DNA of 64,000 bases from Ilyonectria destructans (GCA_020740775.1 JAHEWK010000012.1:2294001-2358000); one strand, 5' to 3'; shown: positions 34,911-46,658, numbered from the stretch's first letter. Program-made: numbers and translations. Notes: generated from the letters alone by a model not told the origin.

Positions 34911-36735
34911 ATGGCTTGGGGCATTCTCGACGTAGCATCGGACCAGGGGCATCATGTCCCAGGCACTGTGCTTCTGGAGGAACAGTCTGACAATATCGGT
35001 ACCGCTCGTGTCGAGCATCTGAAGAAAGTTGTACACAAGAATGAGACAGTCATTCTTGTGCCACAGCCTTCAGATGATCCCAACGATCCTCTGAACTTGT
35101 CTCTCCTTCAACGAGATCTTCGGTTTCTCCTATTCGCTTATTGTGGAGTTCTTATCATAGGAGGGTCGGTTGTTCCCCACCTTTGTCGATACCACCGCCT
35201 CACTCCTGGGCTAACTAAATCATAGCATCGGTCCTATCTTGTCTTCTTTCGTACCCGAACTTATGGTCCTGTTCAACGTCAGTCTCACTGATGTTTCACT
35301 TCTCACGGGCTATAGCCTCTGCGCGACGGGAGCTACAGGTATAATCATATCTGCAGCCACTCGCAAATATGGAAAGCGACCTACTTTACTCTTCTCTGTG
35401 GTCTGCGCATTCGTTGGAACAGTTTGGGGGGGTGCTGCGCAGTCCTACAACTCTTTGCTGGGCGCCCGTGTCGTCCAAGGTTTCTCTGTCTCCATGTTCG
35501 AATCTATTTTTTTTGCCATTGTTGGCGACTTGTACTTCATCCACGAGCGAGGATTCCGCACCTCTATCGTGACCACGGTCGTCTCCGGAATATCGAACTT
35601 GCCCGCAGTCCTTGCTGGTAAGATCACCACAGATCTGGGTTGGAGATGGGTTTTTTGGATGCTCAGCATCTTTCTCGGAATTGGCCTTGTTCTGTCTGTG
35701 TTTTTTGGGTGGGAGACGGCCTACAATCGCAGAGCCATTTACAACACGGACGTTGCCTCTCAAGATGTGAGTATTGACGAGCTCTTGTTCATTTCTCCTT
35801 TGGCATCGTTTGAAGTGTATGCTGACATAATGCTTGGAAAGAATCTCGATGAACTTGAAGCAAAGAGAGATGCTAGAGTCGACCATATCGAAGGTCAAGT
35901 TGACGGCATCTCGAAGATTGAAACGGCGACCAGCACAGCGATCCCACGTCAATCATTTTTGACACTGATGAAACCATACTCCGAAACCTTCGCCGATGAG
36001 CCTTTGTGGAAGCTGGCCATTGCCCCTATTGTGATCATGTATAACCCTGTTGTCATCTGGGCTGTTATCTTGATGGGTTTCCCAACAATCTGGCTTGTAG
36101 CCATTAATTTGCTCACAGCTCAAATCTTCACGGCCCCGCCGTTCCTGCTGAACACCACACAGCTCGGGTACTTTTCTGCCGGTCCTACAGTTGGTGGATT
36201 TCTGGGCGCGTTGATCGCTGGCTTGATTTCAGATCCCATGATCAAGTACTTTTCGCGTCGTAATCAGGGTATCTACGAGCCCGAGTTTCGGCTCTTCCTC
36301 ATTGTCCCGGCGTTTGTGCTTTCAGCTATCAGTTATTTCCTTTTCGGATATCTAATCGAACAAGGCAAGAGCCCTGTCGCAATGTCCTCACTGTGGGGCA
36401 TCGCCACTGCGAGTCTGCAATTCATCATGATGGCGATTGGCACATATTGTGTCGACGCTTATCGGGCAATTAGTGTGGAAATCTTTATTGCAACCATGAT
36501 CACGAAGAACTTTCTGCTCTGGGGCTTTTCATGTAAGCTCGTCAAGAGGGTTCTACCACAATATTACATGCTTTGGCTAACGCAATTATAAGACTTCATC
36601 AACGACTGGATCGTGCGTTGGGGTCCAGCAAAGATGTTTTATTGCATTGCGGGCATCCAACTTGCATTGTGCCTTACTACTGTCCCGATATACATGTATG
36701 GCAAGAAACTACGAGCCTGGTGGCACAAAGCCTAG
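34911..36735 (+). CDS. MFS transporter, drug:H+ antiporter-1-like
   Basis: Exons 34911-35164, 35226-35766, 35842-36532 and 36593-36735; 542 aa. After a hydrophilic N-terminus with DDPNDPLNLS, typical of fungal DHA1-type proteins, membrane helices begin at LRFLLFAYCGVLII. The loop-2 segment RKYGKRPTLL follows, then LLGARVVQGF. A long central loop separates the two six-helix halves. The second half contains LGYFSAGPTVGGFLGALIAG. The 75-nt intron at 35767-35841 is a multiple of three and leaves an open frame if retained; it is called because of its GTGAGT donor, CTGAC branch-like site and unconserved translation. Probable plasma-membrane exporter or permease for small organics. It is divergent from the P450. 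Confidence 0.85.
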
Positions 36736-37841
36736 TCCTCGTCGAATCAACTTGAGTTAGAATGCTGAGAGATATTCGAAGATCACGATACGGATGCTTT
36801 TGGTGGATTATGGCTTTGCTTCTTGTGCTTGACATGCTCTGATACCCATCAGAGACTAGTTGTTAATTTAACTTGGTATCTAAGCGCTTCTAGACAATCA
36901 GACTTGAACTGTCACAACAATAATTCTTGACCCAAGTATAGTGTATGAACAACACATCCTTGAGTGATTGAATTATTGCGATGAAAATCCACAAAATCCA
37001 ACCACGTTCGTTTGTGGATTACGAAAGGCATCACCGTGTTGTCCATGCGTTATTCATGCTCAAAATATAAAGACCAGCTAACATTCCAGGTTAGAACGCC
37101 GCAGCATAACATAGATCCCAAATTGCGATGGTGCATAATGAGTGCTTCCTGAGGCTTGGACGATGTCTTGTGGCATCGCATTTGTGTGTATGGTTCATAG
37201 TGGTAGCACAGGCATTAAGTTAGCGTGTGAACTTTCAACGTTGTCTTAATTGTTTGTCCAAAAATGGCAATAACATCTGCCCCACGTAACTTAACTTAAC
37301 TTAAGCTAACTTAACTTAGATACTGCAGGGTCCCCCACATGGCCCCATCCCACTTCGGTAGGACAACTGGAGGTCTAAACTTAACCGCGCTAGCCCGTTG
37401 AAAATAGATTGAATGGGTCGTTTGCATAACCCCTTACCTACCTTGATGGACACTTCATTGCGCTATCTTAGGATGCTTGCTTGGCTTATTTGGTGACCCA
37501 ACAGATGGGAAAGGCGGAGATTGCCCTGTGCCATGTGCTAGCGGATAGTCCCCATGTCAGCTGAATGCACTCCAGCAACTGTTACTTAGTCTATCTATGC
37601 GGGGCTTGCATGGCCCGATTTGGAAGTTTTGGGACAACTTGAGCATTAGCACAACATTGCCCTTAATGCGTTGTTCAGCTTCGGGCAAGAGGCCGAGGAT
37701 ACCGAATCGGATGAGCCCCAAGGAATACTACATGAACACAGAGCTGGAGCCCTTTTCTCCCCTGTAGCCACATCGGATTTCTTCCCACCCTGATTTGTTG
37801 ACACGTTTTATTCACGCCGTGTTAGATTGGTCATCATCGCA
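36736..37841. other. Intergenic region, no supported gene
   Basis: Contains a 10-bp inverted repeat (arms 36986-36995 and 37011-37020) about 250 bp downstream of the MFS stop, and a short TTAAC pentamer run near 37286-37318. No coding signal. Confidence 0.5.
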
Positions 37842-39087
37842 ATGGCGCTGTTGAACAAAGTGACAGACGAAGAGTTGGCCAGCTTGAAGGGGAAGACGAT
37901 CATTATCACTGGAGGAGGAAGTGGCATTGGTAAAGCAGCTGCAAACCTTGCTTATGGTCCGTATTTCCGCAATTCATGATTCTTCCACTTCCGTTCCTAT
38001 ACGTTACCGTCATGGTGAAAGACACCAATGCTAAAATTGTTGTTTCCCTTCAACAGCTGCTGGCGCCAACATTGCTATCGCCGATCTGAGTGATGATGTA
38101 AGAGCGTCACTGTCTAGGGAATTCCCCGAGTACGTTCCATCCATTTCCAAGTCCCATATCGCGTTACGTCGTGGTCATGACCGGGCTGCATTGCTCAGTA
38201 GAGCGCAATTCATGGCACTAACATGATCGGATAACTAACGTGCTCCAGGCGTATGATCTTTGTCAAAGCGGATGTCTCTAGATGGTCCGCGGTTTTGGGC
38301 CTTTTTAAGAAAACATGGGATCGCTTTGGGGCCATTGACGTGGTGCTTTCCAATGCTGGTACCCATGCTTTCGAGACTCTGCAGGACGAGACGCTGGATG
38401 ATGACGAGGACCCAACACCTCCGAGTCTGAAGAGCTTCGAGGTGAACTTGCACTCCGCAGCGTACTGCACCAAGGCTGCGGTTCACTTCTTTAAGAAACA
38501 GCGCCAAAAACGGTGTCAATTGGTCTTTACTGGTTCAGCAGCGAGGTCAGTATCTTGAAGCACGAGCAGCATAAATTGACCTCAAAGATTCTCCATGCTA
38601 ACGGATTTCAGTCTAATCGACACGCCACCGCTTTACCTTTACTGTGCGGGTAAGGCTGGAATACTTGGTCTCATGAGAGGAATGAGACTTAGTCCTCCGT
38701 CTGACAACATGTCAGTCAACATGGTTGCGCCTTGGATGACCGGTCCGTGTTTCCCAAGAAAAAAAAGAGAAAGCTTGCAGTGCTTCAGTTACTTTCCTAC
38801 CTGTTACAGTTAACTGACAAAATGTAGTAACCCCCGGGATGCCAGATTGGATCAAGGAGAAATGGGGTGAGTTGCCCACGAATGATACTGTCGGAGTGGC
38901 AAAGGCACTTCTGCTGCCGGCTGTTCGAACCGACATCAATGGCAAGACTTTGTGGGTCGCCGGTAACGATATTGTTGAGATAGAGGACGCTCTTCACGAA
39001 GCTCAGCCGCAATGGCTTGGGGCTAGGCTGTCGGCAGATGTTGACGAGGGTCAGTTGCGCCTGGGTGTCGGCGCCTCGAACAAGTAG
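37842..39087 (+). CDS. Short-chain dehydrogenase/reductase (classical, 15-PGDH-like)
   Basis: Five exons: 37842-37956, 38057-38129, 38249-38545, 38612-38742 and 38828-39087; 291 aa. The cofactor motif IIITGGGSGIGKA is near residue 21. Splicing yields AYAAGANIAIADLS, the acidic residue that selects NAD(H). VVLSNAG, TGSAA and the catalytic YCAGK follow, then a substrate loop WMTVTPGMPDW. It would be an NAD-dependent alcohol dehydrogenase, as in 15-hydroxyprostaglandin-dehydrogenase-like fungal proteins. It is convergent with the FAD hydroxylase at 39482-40873. Intron 2 is 119 nt, longer than most here, but it restores the frame. Confidence 0.86.
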
Positions 39088-39481
39088 GCTCGAACACCAC
39101 CATGTCATCTATAGCCTATTGTCTCGTAGAAAATCATCGGCCTTTAAAGGCAGTTCAAAATTCCATCCCGCCCATCTTGTATTCTCTTTACAACTAACTT
39201 AGCCGAGTGGCAAAAATGGCTTCGGCTCGAATGTCGCTACTACTATTGCATCATCTAAAACGCTGGCAGCGAACCAGACCGGGCCGTTGTACCTAAAAAG
39301 TCCATTTTCCCTTGTGTAAACTCGGATTAAGTTACATGGCCGCGCATGTTTCGCTTCAGTCTGGAGACGATTGAGAAGGGATATGGACTACTCTTGGAAA
39401 ACATTTGCTACGTAATTCATGGTGCATCTCCGCTAGATACTAGATTTCAAAAGCCGAGGCTCTCCAAACACTCCCAACAAC
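39088..39481. other. Intergenic region between convergent genes
   Basis: No gene, repeat or RNA recognised. Confidence 0.5.
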
Positions 39482-40873
39482 CTAGATACCGTTGGGGATT
39501 TCAAACATGTCCTCCACCTGTTCATTCATCATAGTTGCCGTTTTAAGATGGATGCCAGGATCCTTGTTAAGCGCATCGAAAAACCCTTCTCGAGCGGCGA
39601 CAATCTCTGGATCGGCAGAGTGCAATCGAAGCTTAAAGTCAGTGGATGCCTTGTCTGTGTAGTTGACCCAGGCAGCCCGTCGCACAGTCTCATAGCGACT
39701 GAGTAGTTGATCCGCCTTCTCGCCGTGGATGAGGATCCTGATCAAGCAGTTTCCCAGTGCCGCAGCGTCTAGAAATCCCGTGGTGAGCCCTAGCCCGCCG
39801 ATGGGATTATTCGACTTAGGGGATTGTCAGCAATGAACACATCATCCGGAGACAGTTCGGTCTTACGTGTGCTGCATCTCCCGCAAGAACAACTCGTCCA
39901 ACCTTCCAAGTCTTTGCAACCCTTTGGTGGGCCCAGTACGGGTTGGCATTGACCAACTCGTATTTGAGGGGACGTGGACCGGGCAAAAGTCGCTCGTACT
40001 TCTCCTTTACGTGCTCCAAAAGATCTTCCATGGGGACGTCGGTCCGCAGTCCGAAGGCAACACGCCACGGTTCGTCACCAGGGCCTGTCCTCGCAATCAC
40101 TGCCCAGTCCTCCTCGTCGACAATCATGTTGGCGGTTGTGAATCCATACTTCTCAAAATCGTACTTGACGTTGGATGCCACGAAGCGGAAGTCGTTCCAC
40201 GTGAAACCCTCAAATGGAATGCAAAGAGCCCGACGTACAGAGCTACCCGCGCCATCTGCACCGACGAGATAGTCGCAGGTGAAGAACTTCTCCCCCGTTG
40301 GACCTGCGGCTACAACCTCGATCGGCTTCGTCTCGCCAAGTTGCTTGTGCCCGACGAACCGATGCTGCCACATGACGCGAAACGACTTTTGAGCCTCGCA
40401 GTGCCTGAGAATCAGCTCACCCACAGCTTGCTGGCCAAGATGAATACCGGTAAAGGAGTATTTCACCGCGCCTTTGGGGATCGCAGCCATCATGAGAGCG
40501 CCGAGCTCCTCGCCACCTTTGGCATTGGACTTGCGAAAGCTGATGCCTTCTCGATTCGCGTGTCCTGCCTTGGTCAGGTCATCAACGAGGCCGACCTTTT
40601 CCATCTCACTTAGGACGATAGGCATGTACCTTCTCACCCCTGATGGTTAGTAAATGATTCAAGGAATCGTTTTGACATCTTCCCTCCTATGACCCTGACT
40701 CACGTTGTTGCCCTGGGGCTCTTGAGCACATGCGGCTCGCTGTCGATGACGAGGACATCGATTCCTTTCTGGGCAAGTTTCAGCGCTACAAACAGCCCTA
40801 CAGGCCCTGCGCCAACAATGAGAACTGTAGCATGCTCATATTCAATCTTGTCGTAGGGTGGAACCTCTGCCAT
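39482..40873 (-). CDS. FAD-dependent aromatic ring hydroxylase (PHBH/phenol hydroxylase family)
   Basis: Exons on the minus strand: 40873-40704, 40629-39867 and 39814-39482; 421 aa. It has the three hallmark motifs of class A flavin monooxygenases: the Rossmann VLIVGAGPVGLFVALKL near residue 17, the DG motif CDYLVGADGAGSSVRRA in mid-protein, and the GD motif RVVLAGDAAH. The last is followed by NNPIGGLGLTTGFLDA, created by the second splice. The shape matches FAD_binding_3 proteins that hydroxylate phenols, benzoates and 3-hydroxyphenyl-acids with NAD(P)H and O2. It lacks the C-terminal thioredoxin-like domain of full-length phenol 2-monooxygenases, so it is closer to the short hydroxybenzoate or hydroxyphenylpropionate hydroxylases. 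It is a candidate ring-activating step before ring opening. Confidence 0.87.
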
Positions 40874-41443
40874 GGCGATATGATACGATGAATGATGTTT
40901 GCTCAACGTTTGACTATCAATACGAAGTTCAGGCGTTATATTACATATAAATAGATCAAAGCATGTTGTTCCGTCGAACAATTCGACCACCCCGTTGAGC
41001 TGAGAATGAGGGCGTAGGCACCCTCCACTCACCCCACACTTCCCAGAAGAGGAAGTCGCTCTAACTGAGGTTAAGTTACTTACGGAGGTTTTGGGCTCAC
41101 TCCTGAAGAATCAGACTAACTTGTTCAGGATATATGCGCTATTAGGCTTGCCGATCGGATTCGGCGATTATTAGACCACAAATGATACTTTCTTCGCTAT
41201 CTGTTCCATGTGACTTTCCCAGCACATTACCGTACGATGCGTGGAGGAAGGTTCCATGTTGAATGCCACTTCTTACAAACAAGGCTTGATAGTAAAAAAA
41301 TATACGGGTTTGGTTTAATAGACATGTTGGTGTAAAATATGCACGGCCGACAGACATTCTCGCCCGGTATGGGCACTCAAATAAAGGCAGTGGTAAGCGG
41401 AACTAACGGTGGAAATCATGTATTTTCTTTGTAATTCCTATTG
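40874..41443. other. Intergenic region upstream of the FAD hydroxylase
   Basis: No gene supported. It contains the hydroxylase promoter and the 3' side of the metallo-hydrolase gene. Confidence 0.5.
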
Positions 41444-42343
41444 CTATAACGAAGCTGGAAACATGCGATGAGAGTTGGCCGCGCACCACAGGGCATCATG
41501 GGCCCCGATTAATTCCACATCACCGGCTGCGGCCAGCTCGCGAAGCTGACCAAGCGCCTTTCTGGCAGCATCAGGATCATTATGAATGCAGCATACTGAA
41601 CCATCTTCACCCGTCCAAAACCCAATATCACGTTCGCCTGTGAGCAGGCGACGGTCGTGGTATGCATCCCCGCAGAGGCAAACCCATTTTCCAGCAGCCA
41701 CCCGGCATAACAGATTGATATGTCCAGGTAAGTGACCCGGGGAGTTGAGTACATAGATCGAGCCGTCTCCAAAGAAATCTATGGAGGAGAGGCTTCCCAT
41801 AGCATCCCATTTGTAGTCGCCGTGGGTCTCGGAGATGTCAGGGAACTCGACGGTCTGATCTCTGGGCAACAAGTCCTTCACAAAATGCTGGTGACTTGAG
41901 GTCGATGGAAGACCGTGGTAAAGTAGATGAAGAGTTCCTGGGCCTATGAAAAACCTTGCTTTGGGGAAATGCTGTGGATCTCCGTGGTGATCATAATGAA
42001 CGTGGCTTAGGATGACAATGTCGATATCAGAGGCGTCAATCTTCTCCTGACGAAGGGCTTCTGCCACACCAGGCCCTACCGTGTACGGCTTTCTGTTCTG
42101 CAAATGCTGTTGCTGCGGCTGACTGTAATCTGTGACCAATGACCGGAGACCGAGGTCAAACATGATTCGATGCGGTTTACTGTTTGGCACCGGATGGATG
42201 ATGTGGAAGGCCAAGGACGGAACCGTATGGTAGGCATGCTGGTCGGCTGGCGAGGTAAAGAAACGCTCCGGCAATGTGATGCTGCCCCCGGAAATGGGCG
42301 ACACTGAAACGTATACTTGTTTGTCCGAAGCGCGCGGTAGCAT
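41444..42343 (-). CDS. Metallo-beta-lactamase-fold hydrolase, lactonase-like
   Basis: Single exon, 299 aa from the ATG at 42343; the open frame extends upstream only to a GTG. The metal-binding signature SHVHYDHHGD gives His114, His116, Asp118 and His119. Further ligands are expected in SPGHLPGHINLL, CGDAYHD and GAHDALW. This is the layout of N-acyl-homoserine-lactone lactonases and related lactone or ester hydrolases of the MBL superfamily, which use two zinc ions. It is divergent from the homogentisate-dioxygenase-like gene with 353 bp between, suggesting a shared promoter. A role in opening a lactone formed during aromatic breakdown is conceivable but inferred; quorum-signal quenching is the other known role of such enzymes. 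Confidence 0.85.
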   Translation of the reverse strand: MLPRASDKQVYVSVSPISGGSITLPERFFTSPADQHAYHTVPSLAFHIIHPVPNSKPHRIMFDLGLRSLVTDYSQPQQQHLQNRKPYTVGPGVAEALRQEKIDASDIDIVILSHVHYDHHGDPQHFPKARFFIGPGTLHLLYHGLPSTSSHQHFVKDLLPRDQTVEFPDISETHGDYKWDAMGSLSSIDFFGDGSIYVLNSPGHLPGHINLLCRVAAGKWVCLCGDAYHDRRLLTGERDIGFWTGEDGSVCCIHNDPDAARKALGQLRELAAAGDVELIGAHDALWCAANSHRMFPASL

Positions 42344-42696
42344 TTTTGGACCCGGATCCTGACCCTGGCACGAGTAGCAGGTGCTTTGCGAATGAGGAGA
42401 GTCCACCGTGAACAGTTTCTAGAGCGTGCGATAGATGACAAAAAGTTGATGAATGGTTGAGAACGTGGAACTCGCTCAAATCTGGTAACAGGTGACAAAA
42501 GCTGATCAAGGCTACAAAGACCTAGTGATGAGGGGGGGGAAGAGGAAATAATCTCCCCCTACCCCACCCCCATCCCAAAGTGGGAGTCCCAAGACCCCAC
42601 GAACGCTGGCGAGCAAGTGTAGTGTTACTGAAAGGCGCCTCGATGTGATTCTGCTTATAATAGGCAGCCGGCCAATCTATCTTAGTGCATTTTCAG
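42344..42696. promoter_or_regulatory. Divergent promoter of lactonase-like and HGD-like genes
   Basis: 353 bp with no coding signal, containing a C/G-rich run near 42533-42580 and a TATAATA-like string near 42655. Shared control of both genes is inferred from the spacing. Confidence 0.4.
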
Positions 42697-44268
42697 ATGC
42701 TGCAATTTACCAATGCAATCACCCTTTCGGTTCCCTACAAAGACAAAGACAACAACATGACATCCAAGATGCTCACCCCCCAAGACTTCCAGAACGCCTT
42801 CCACTGGGCGGAGACGCAACAGGATGGGGCCATTCCTTCCTTTGCCACTCGTCCGAATGACCCCTACAAGTACCAGGCTGGCTTCGGAAACTCGTTTGAG
42901 TCCGAGGCTATACAGGGAGTTCTCCCAAGGGGTCAGAATAGCCCACGAAACGTGCGCTTCGGGTTGTACGCTGAACAGGTCACGGGCAGCGCCTTTGTGG
43001 CTCCTCGAGCCGTCAACAAGAGGGCTTGGCTGTATCGGTCGCGGCCAGCAGTTGCCCACCAAGGATTCGTGAGTCTTCCTCGTGATATTCTCCTCGACTT
43101 GAAAGAGTTACTGACTGGGAGGCCTCTTGATCAGGTTGATCTGCCCGATAACCCAGACACCGAGTCGGCCTTCCTGCCGCTCAACCCGCGTGTCCATGTC
43201 TCTCCCACTCAGCTGGCCTGGAAACCACATACTATCCCTAACGGCGAGAAAGTTGACTTTGTCGCCGGCCTAAAGAGTGTCGCTGGCTCGGGTCATCCCT
43301 CTCTCCGTGAAGGCTTGGCAACCCACATTTACCTATGCAATACAAGCATGGAGAAGAATGCCTTTGTTAACTCGGATGGAGACTATCTCATTGTTCCCCA
43401 GCAGGGCGCTCTGGATATCCAGACCGAGTTCGGGTACCTCTATGTCCAACCTGGTGAGATCGCTGTTATTCAGCGCGGCCTTCGCTTCAAGGTCAACGTC
43501 GAGGGTCCTACGCGAGGCTATATCCTAGAGATCTGGGGCTCCTCGTGGGAACTGCCAGAACTGGGCCCTCTTGGAGGCAGCAGTGGTCTGGCAAATCCGC
43601 GTGACTTCTTATTCCCTGTCGCCGCTTATCAGGTGACGGATAACGACCCTTGGGACGTTACCTATAAGCTGAACGGAAAATACTTCAAGAGTACCCAGCG
43701 TCATTGTCCCTTTGACGTTGTTGCATGGCACGGCACTTATATCCCCTATAAGTACGACCTCACTAAGTTTGCAAATGTTGGCTCTATTTCAGTAGACCAT
43801 ATCGACCCTTCTATCTACTGCGTTCTGACGGCCAAGTCTCGCGATCCGACCGCACCTTTGGCCGACTTTCTGATTTTCTCACCGCGGTGGGATGTCGCTT
43901 CGCATACCTATCGACCCCCTTTCTACCACCGAAACTGCGCTTCAGAGCTTATGGGCTTGATCTATGGAGAGTATGGTGGCCGATCTGATGAATTTATGCC
44001 AGGAAGCATTTCATATGAGTGCGGCTTTGTTCCCCATGGTGTAGCGTATGAGGAATTCGCCAGCGCGTCCAAGCAGACACCACCCGTTATGAAAATCTCA
44101 CTGGACTCTATTGCTTTTATGTTTGAGAGCTGTCGTGCCTTCAGTATTGCAGACTGGGCCTGGAATAGCAAGGAGAGACATGAACATGACCCGAAAATGT
44201 GGGACGATTTGGTTGACAACTTCTCGAAATTCAAGGCTGAGATCGAGAAGGGCACGAACAGTGCTTGA
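42697..44268 (+). CDS. Homogentisate 1,2-dioxygenase-like ring-cleavage enzyme
   Basis: Single exon of 523 aa from the ATG at 42697; the ATG at 42757 gives a 503-aa start closer to family length (about 440-450). The core is clear: YQAGFGNSFESEA, YGLYAEQ-type FGLYAEQVTGSAF, YLYVQPGEIAVIQRGLRF, and CPFDVVAWHGTYIPYKYDL with the catalytic-base His. FYHRNCASELMGL carries the Fe-binding His and Glu, and PHG carries the last His ligand. Homogentisate dioxygenase opens homogentisate to maleylacetoacetate. The region just before the last His (ECGFVPHGVAYEE) departs from the usual HSCMTPHGPD pattern, and HGNY is HGTY. It therefore looks like a diverged paralogue, perhaps with another hydroquinone substrate. 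Confidence 0.88.
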   Translation: MLQFTNAITLSVPYKDKDNNMTSKMLTPQDFQNAFHWAETQQDGAIPSFATRPNDPYKYQAGFGNSFESEAIQGVLPRGQNSPRNVRFGLYAEQVTGSAFVAPRAVNKRAWLYRSRPAVAHQGFVSLPRDILLDLKELLTGRPLDQVDLPDNPDTESAFLPLNPRVHVSPTQLAWKPHTIPNGEKVDFVAGLKSVAGSGHPSLREGLATHIYLCNTSMEKNAFVNSDGDYLIVPQQGALDIQTEFGYLYVQPGEIAVIQRGLRFKVNVEGPTRGYILEIWGSSWELPELGPLGGSSGLANPRDFLFPVAAYQVTDNDPWDVTYKLNGKYFKSTQRHCPFDVVAWHGTYIPYKYDLTKFANVGSISVDHIDPSIYCVLTAKSRDPTAPLADFLIFSPRWDVASHTYRPPFYHRNCASELMGLIYGEYGGRSDEFMPGSISYECGFVPHGVAYEEFASASKQTPPVMKISLDSIAFMFESCRAFSIADWAWNSKERHEHDPKMWDDLVDNFSKFKAEIEKGTNSA

Positions 44269-44855
44269 GATGGACTATCAAAGATCTGTAGCCAGTTAGC
44301 GGTTTAATGAGAGAGAGTGTTACCAGACTGCGTGCTATAGTTGAGTGAAACTTGCTCTGAAAAATATTCCAAACACCCCACTCGAATTCAACATGTCTTC
44401 ATTGTTACTTTGACTCTTGAAAATACAATCCAAAACAGCTGTAATAAACTGCTCTCTAGAATCAAATGTGTCGACATAGGGAATGCATGCAGGACTGCCT
44501 CACCAGAAGTTTCCCTCGACCTATTGTGATCCAGGTCAGACCTCCGGTTGGTTATCTTTCCACCATGCTATGGGCACATAGGTGATGATTTTAATTATCT
44601 CTTCGCTCCTAATATATTCTGATAGTCCATCACTCATCCAGCGGATAATTGCAAGATGGAAAAACGATGTTTGACACGGTTCTGTGAAAATACTCTTACC
44701 CGGGGCAATCATAGATGCCATCACGTAAAGAACCGGCGTCGTGTATGCATATATAAATTTCGTTTCCGTACAATGTAATAGTCTTGACTCAATGATACAC
44801 CCTGTCACACAGTTCCACTACTGGAGGCAGCGTAAAGCATAAGCCTGACGCCATC
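44269..44855. other. Intergenic region between convergent genes
   Basis: Between the HGD-like gene (+) and the second P450 (-). No supported feature. Confidence 0.5.
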
Positions 44856-46658
44856 CTAATATCTAGTATTCACAGCCTCTTCGCAGTCGCGGCGGATCAG
44901 GTTGGCGTGAGCCTGGCTCCTCACGGTTACTTGCACATCGAAGGGCGCAGCATTCTTGGTGATCTGCGGAATCTTCATGGAGTCGATGGGCTTCCCAGGT
45001 ATCTGTTTAAAGTCGAAACAGTAGAGTATGCGCGCGATGGCGATCCACACGTTCATCTCGCCCACCTTCCATCCCACGCAGACTCGGCGTCCTGTCAGTC
45101 CATACTTGTCAGTGGCGTTCTCGCGGAAAAGGCAGAAAAGCAGCATTCTTTCACGCTTACCTGGTCCAAATGCCCAATGTCCTTTCAAGGCATTCTCTTC
45201 CTCCCCATTGAGGAATCGTTCAGGCCAGAATCGTTCGGGGTCCTCATACTCGCCCGAGTTCAGCGCAATGGCCCATGCGTTCCAGGTGAAGACTGTGCCC
45301 GCGGGAAACTTGTAGCCTTCGTACTCGTCATCCTTGGTCAACATGGTCGGCGCTCCAATCTCGGCGATGTTGGGGCGCCACCGGAAACCCTCCTTGACAA
45401 CCGCCGAGATGTACTTCAGCCTAGGGCGATCCTCCCATTGCGGCAATCTTTCGGCATTGGGGCCACACACGGCGTCCAGCTCTGCGCGTGCCCTTGCCAC
45501 CCAATCAGGGTATGTTGCAGCTCCGGCGATGATCTGACCAATTGTTACCCTTGATGTATCGCTTCCCGCTTCCATCAGAGTGCCGAAAACGAAGAGCTTC
45601 TGGATGTCATCCATATTCTTCACCTCTTCAGTCTCGAGAAAATCTGTGGCGAAGCAGCGGCGCTGAGTGCCTTCCTTTTTGTTCTTCTCAAGGCGTTCTA
45701 CTTCTCGCTGGTAGACCCTATCGTGGTGTATGCTTAGTACAACATCAATCCTGACGGTGTGAGGGGTGCAGCATCACCAAGTTGACACTCGACTTACTTG
45801 ACTGTCTTGTCGAAGATGGCTTCGCCTCGTGGACGCCACCACTGCAGAGGTTTTGGGAGCTTCTCGAGCACAGGGAACCCGTCGACTAGGTTTTTCCCAG
45901 GTTGCTGGTTCTCCAAGAATAGCTCGATGGTCTCGAATAACTCAACGACATCAGGGTCATCCAAAAGAGACCGCCTGCCGAATACAACACTCATAATGAC
46001 TGAGTTTGCGTATCGGCTGTTTGCAGCCCACCACCTATCGGAAGTTTCCAGGTAATCCCAGATCAGGTTCTTGGACTCAAGGTCCTGGAAAGGCATGAAA
46101 ACATCCAGAGCCCTGGCACTGAGAATTTGATGCATGATCTTTCTGAGGACCCTCCACCGCTGGTTATATGGCATCAGAACGATGCGCGAGTCTCCGGACA
46201 TGATGCTTTGAGTCATGGGGAAAGGCGGCCGGGAACAGTAGAGGGCGGCACGGCGCTCCAGCAGGTCTGTGACAACTCGGGAGGAGTTGAGAAAAACCCA
46301 CGTGCTGCCTCCAAACTTGCAAGTGAACCTAAAATTCACGTATCAGTATTACTATCACTCTCCGTGCTCCAGAACATGCCACTGCAAGGGACGCTGTTCA
46401 AGGAGAAGGAAGAAAGGATATGCTTGGAAGGGGCAGAGTGAGGACAAACATTTCTCCATATTTTTCAGCCAGGCCCTTGGCCCAAGGACCCTGCTGAACA
46501 GCAGGTATCTGGAAGGTATTTCCGAAAATTGGCAGGCCAGGCACCTGAGGCGGGAGCCTGTACTTTCCTTTCTGTAGTGAAGACTTTAGAAGCCATCCAC
46601 CAAAGATGACCAGTATCGCCACTGAAACTGCGAGAAGAACTTGTCGGTCTTCAGCCAT
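44856..46658 (-). CDS. Cytochrome P450 monooxygenase
   Basis: Exons on the minus strand: 46658-46450, 46328-45798, 45717-45161 and 45091-44856; 510 aa. A membrane anchor (VLLAVSVAILVIFGGWLL) and the hinge LPPQVPGLPIFGNT open the protein. The I-helix shows EAGSDTS, the ExxR box is KEGFR, then WPERF, and the heme loop FGPGRRVCVG has Cys437. The 69-nt last intron is a multiple of three, but retaining it would break the heme loop, so it must be spliced. The family resembles fungal CYP64/CYP620-like enzymes; assignment is approximate. A CGGACCG element lies at 46745-46751, 87 bp upstream. Substrate unknown; being next to an HGD-like gene suggests aromatic hydroxylation or demethylation. Confidence 0.87.

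Noticed and set aside
35767..35841. Reading the 75-nt segment of the MFS gene as coding
   Set aside because: It keeps the frame, but the GTGAGT donor, branch-like CTGAC and AG end, plus an unconserved hydrophobic insert in a cytoplasmic loop, favour an intron.
35386..35952. 188-codon antisense frame in the MFS gene
   Set aside because: Shadow of the MFS coding strand; no domain and no independent splice or start support.
36986..37020. 10-bp hairpin AATCCACAAA/TTTGTGGATT after the MFS gene
   Set aside because: Too far (about 250 bp) from the stop and single; fungal genes do not use such terminators.
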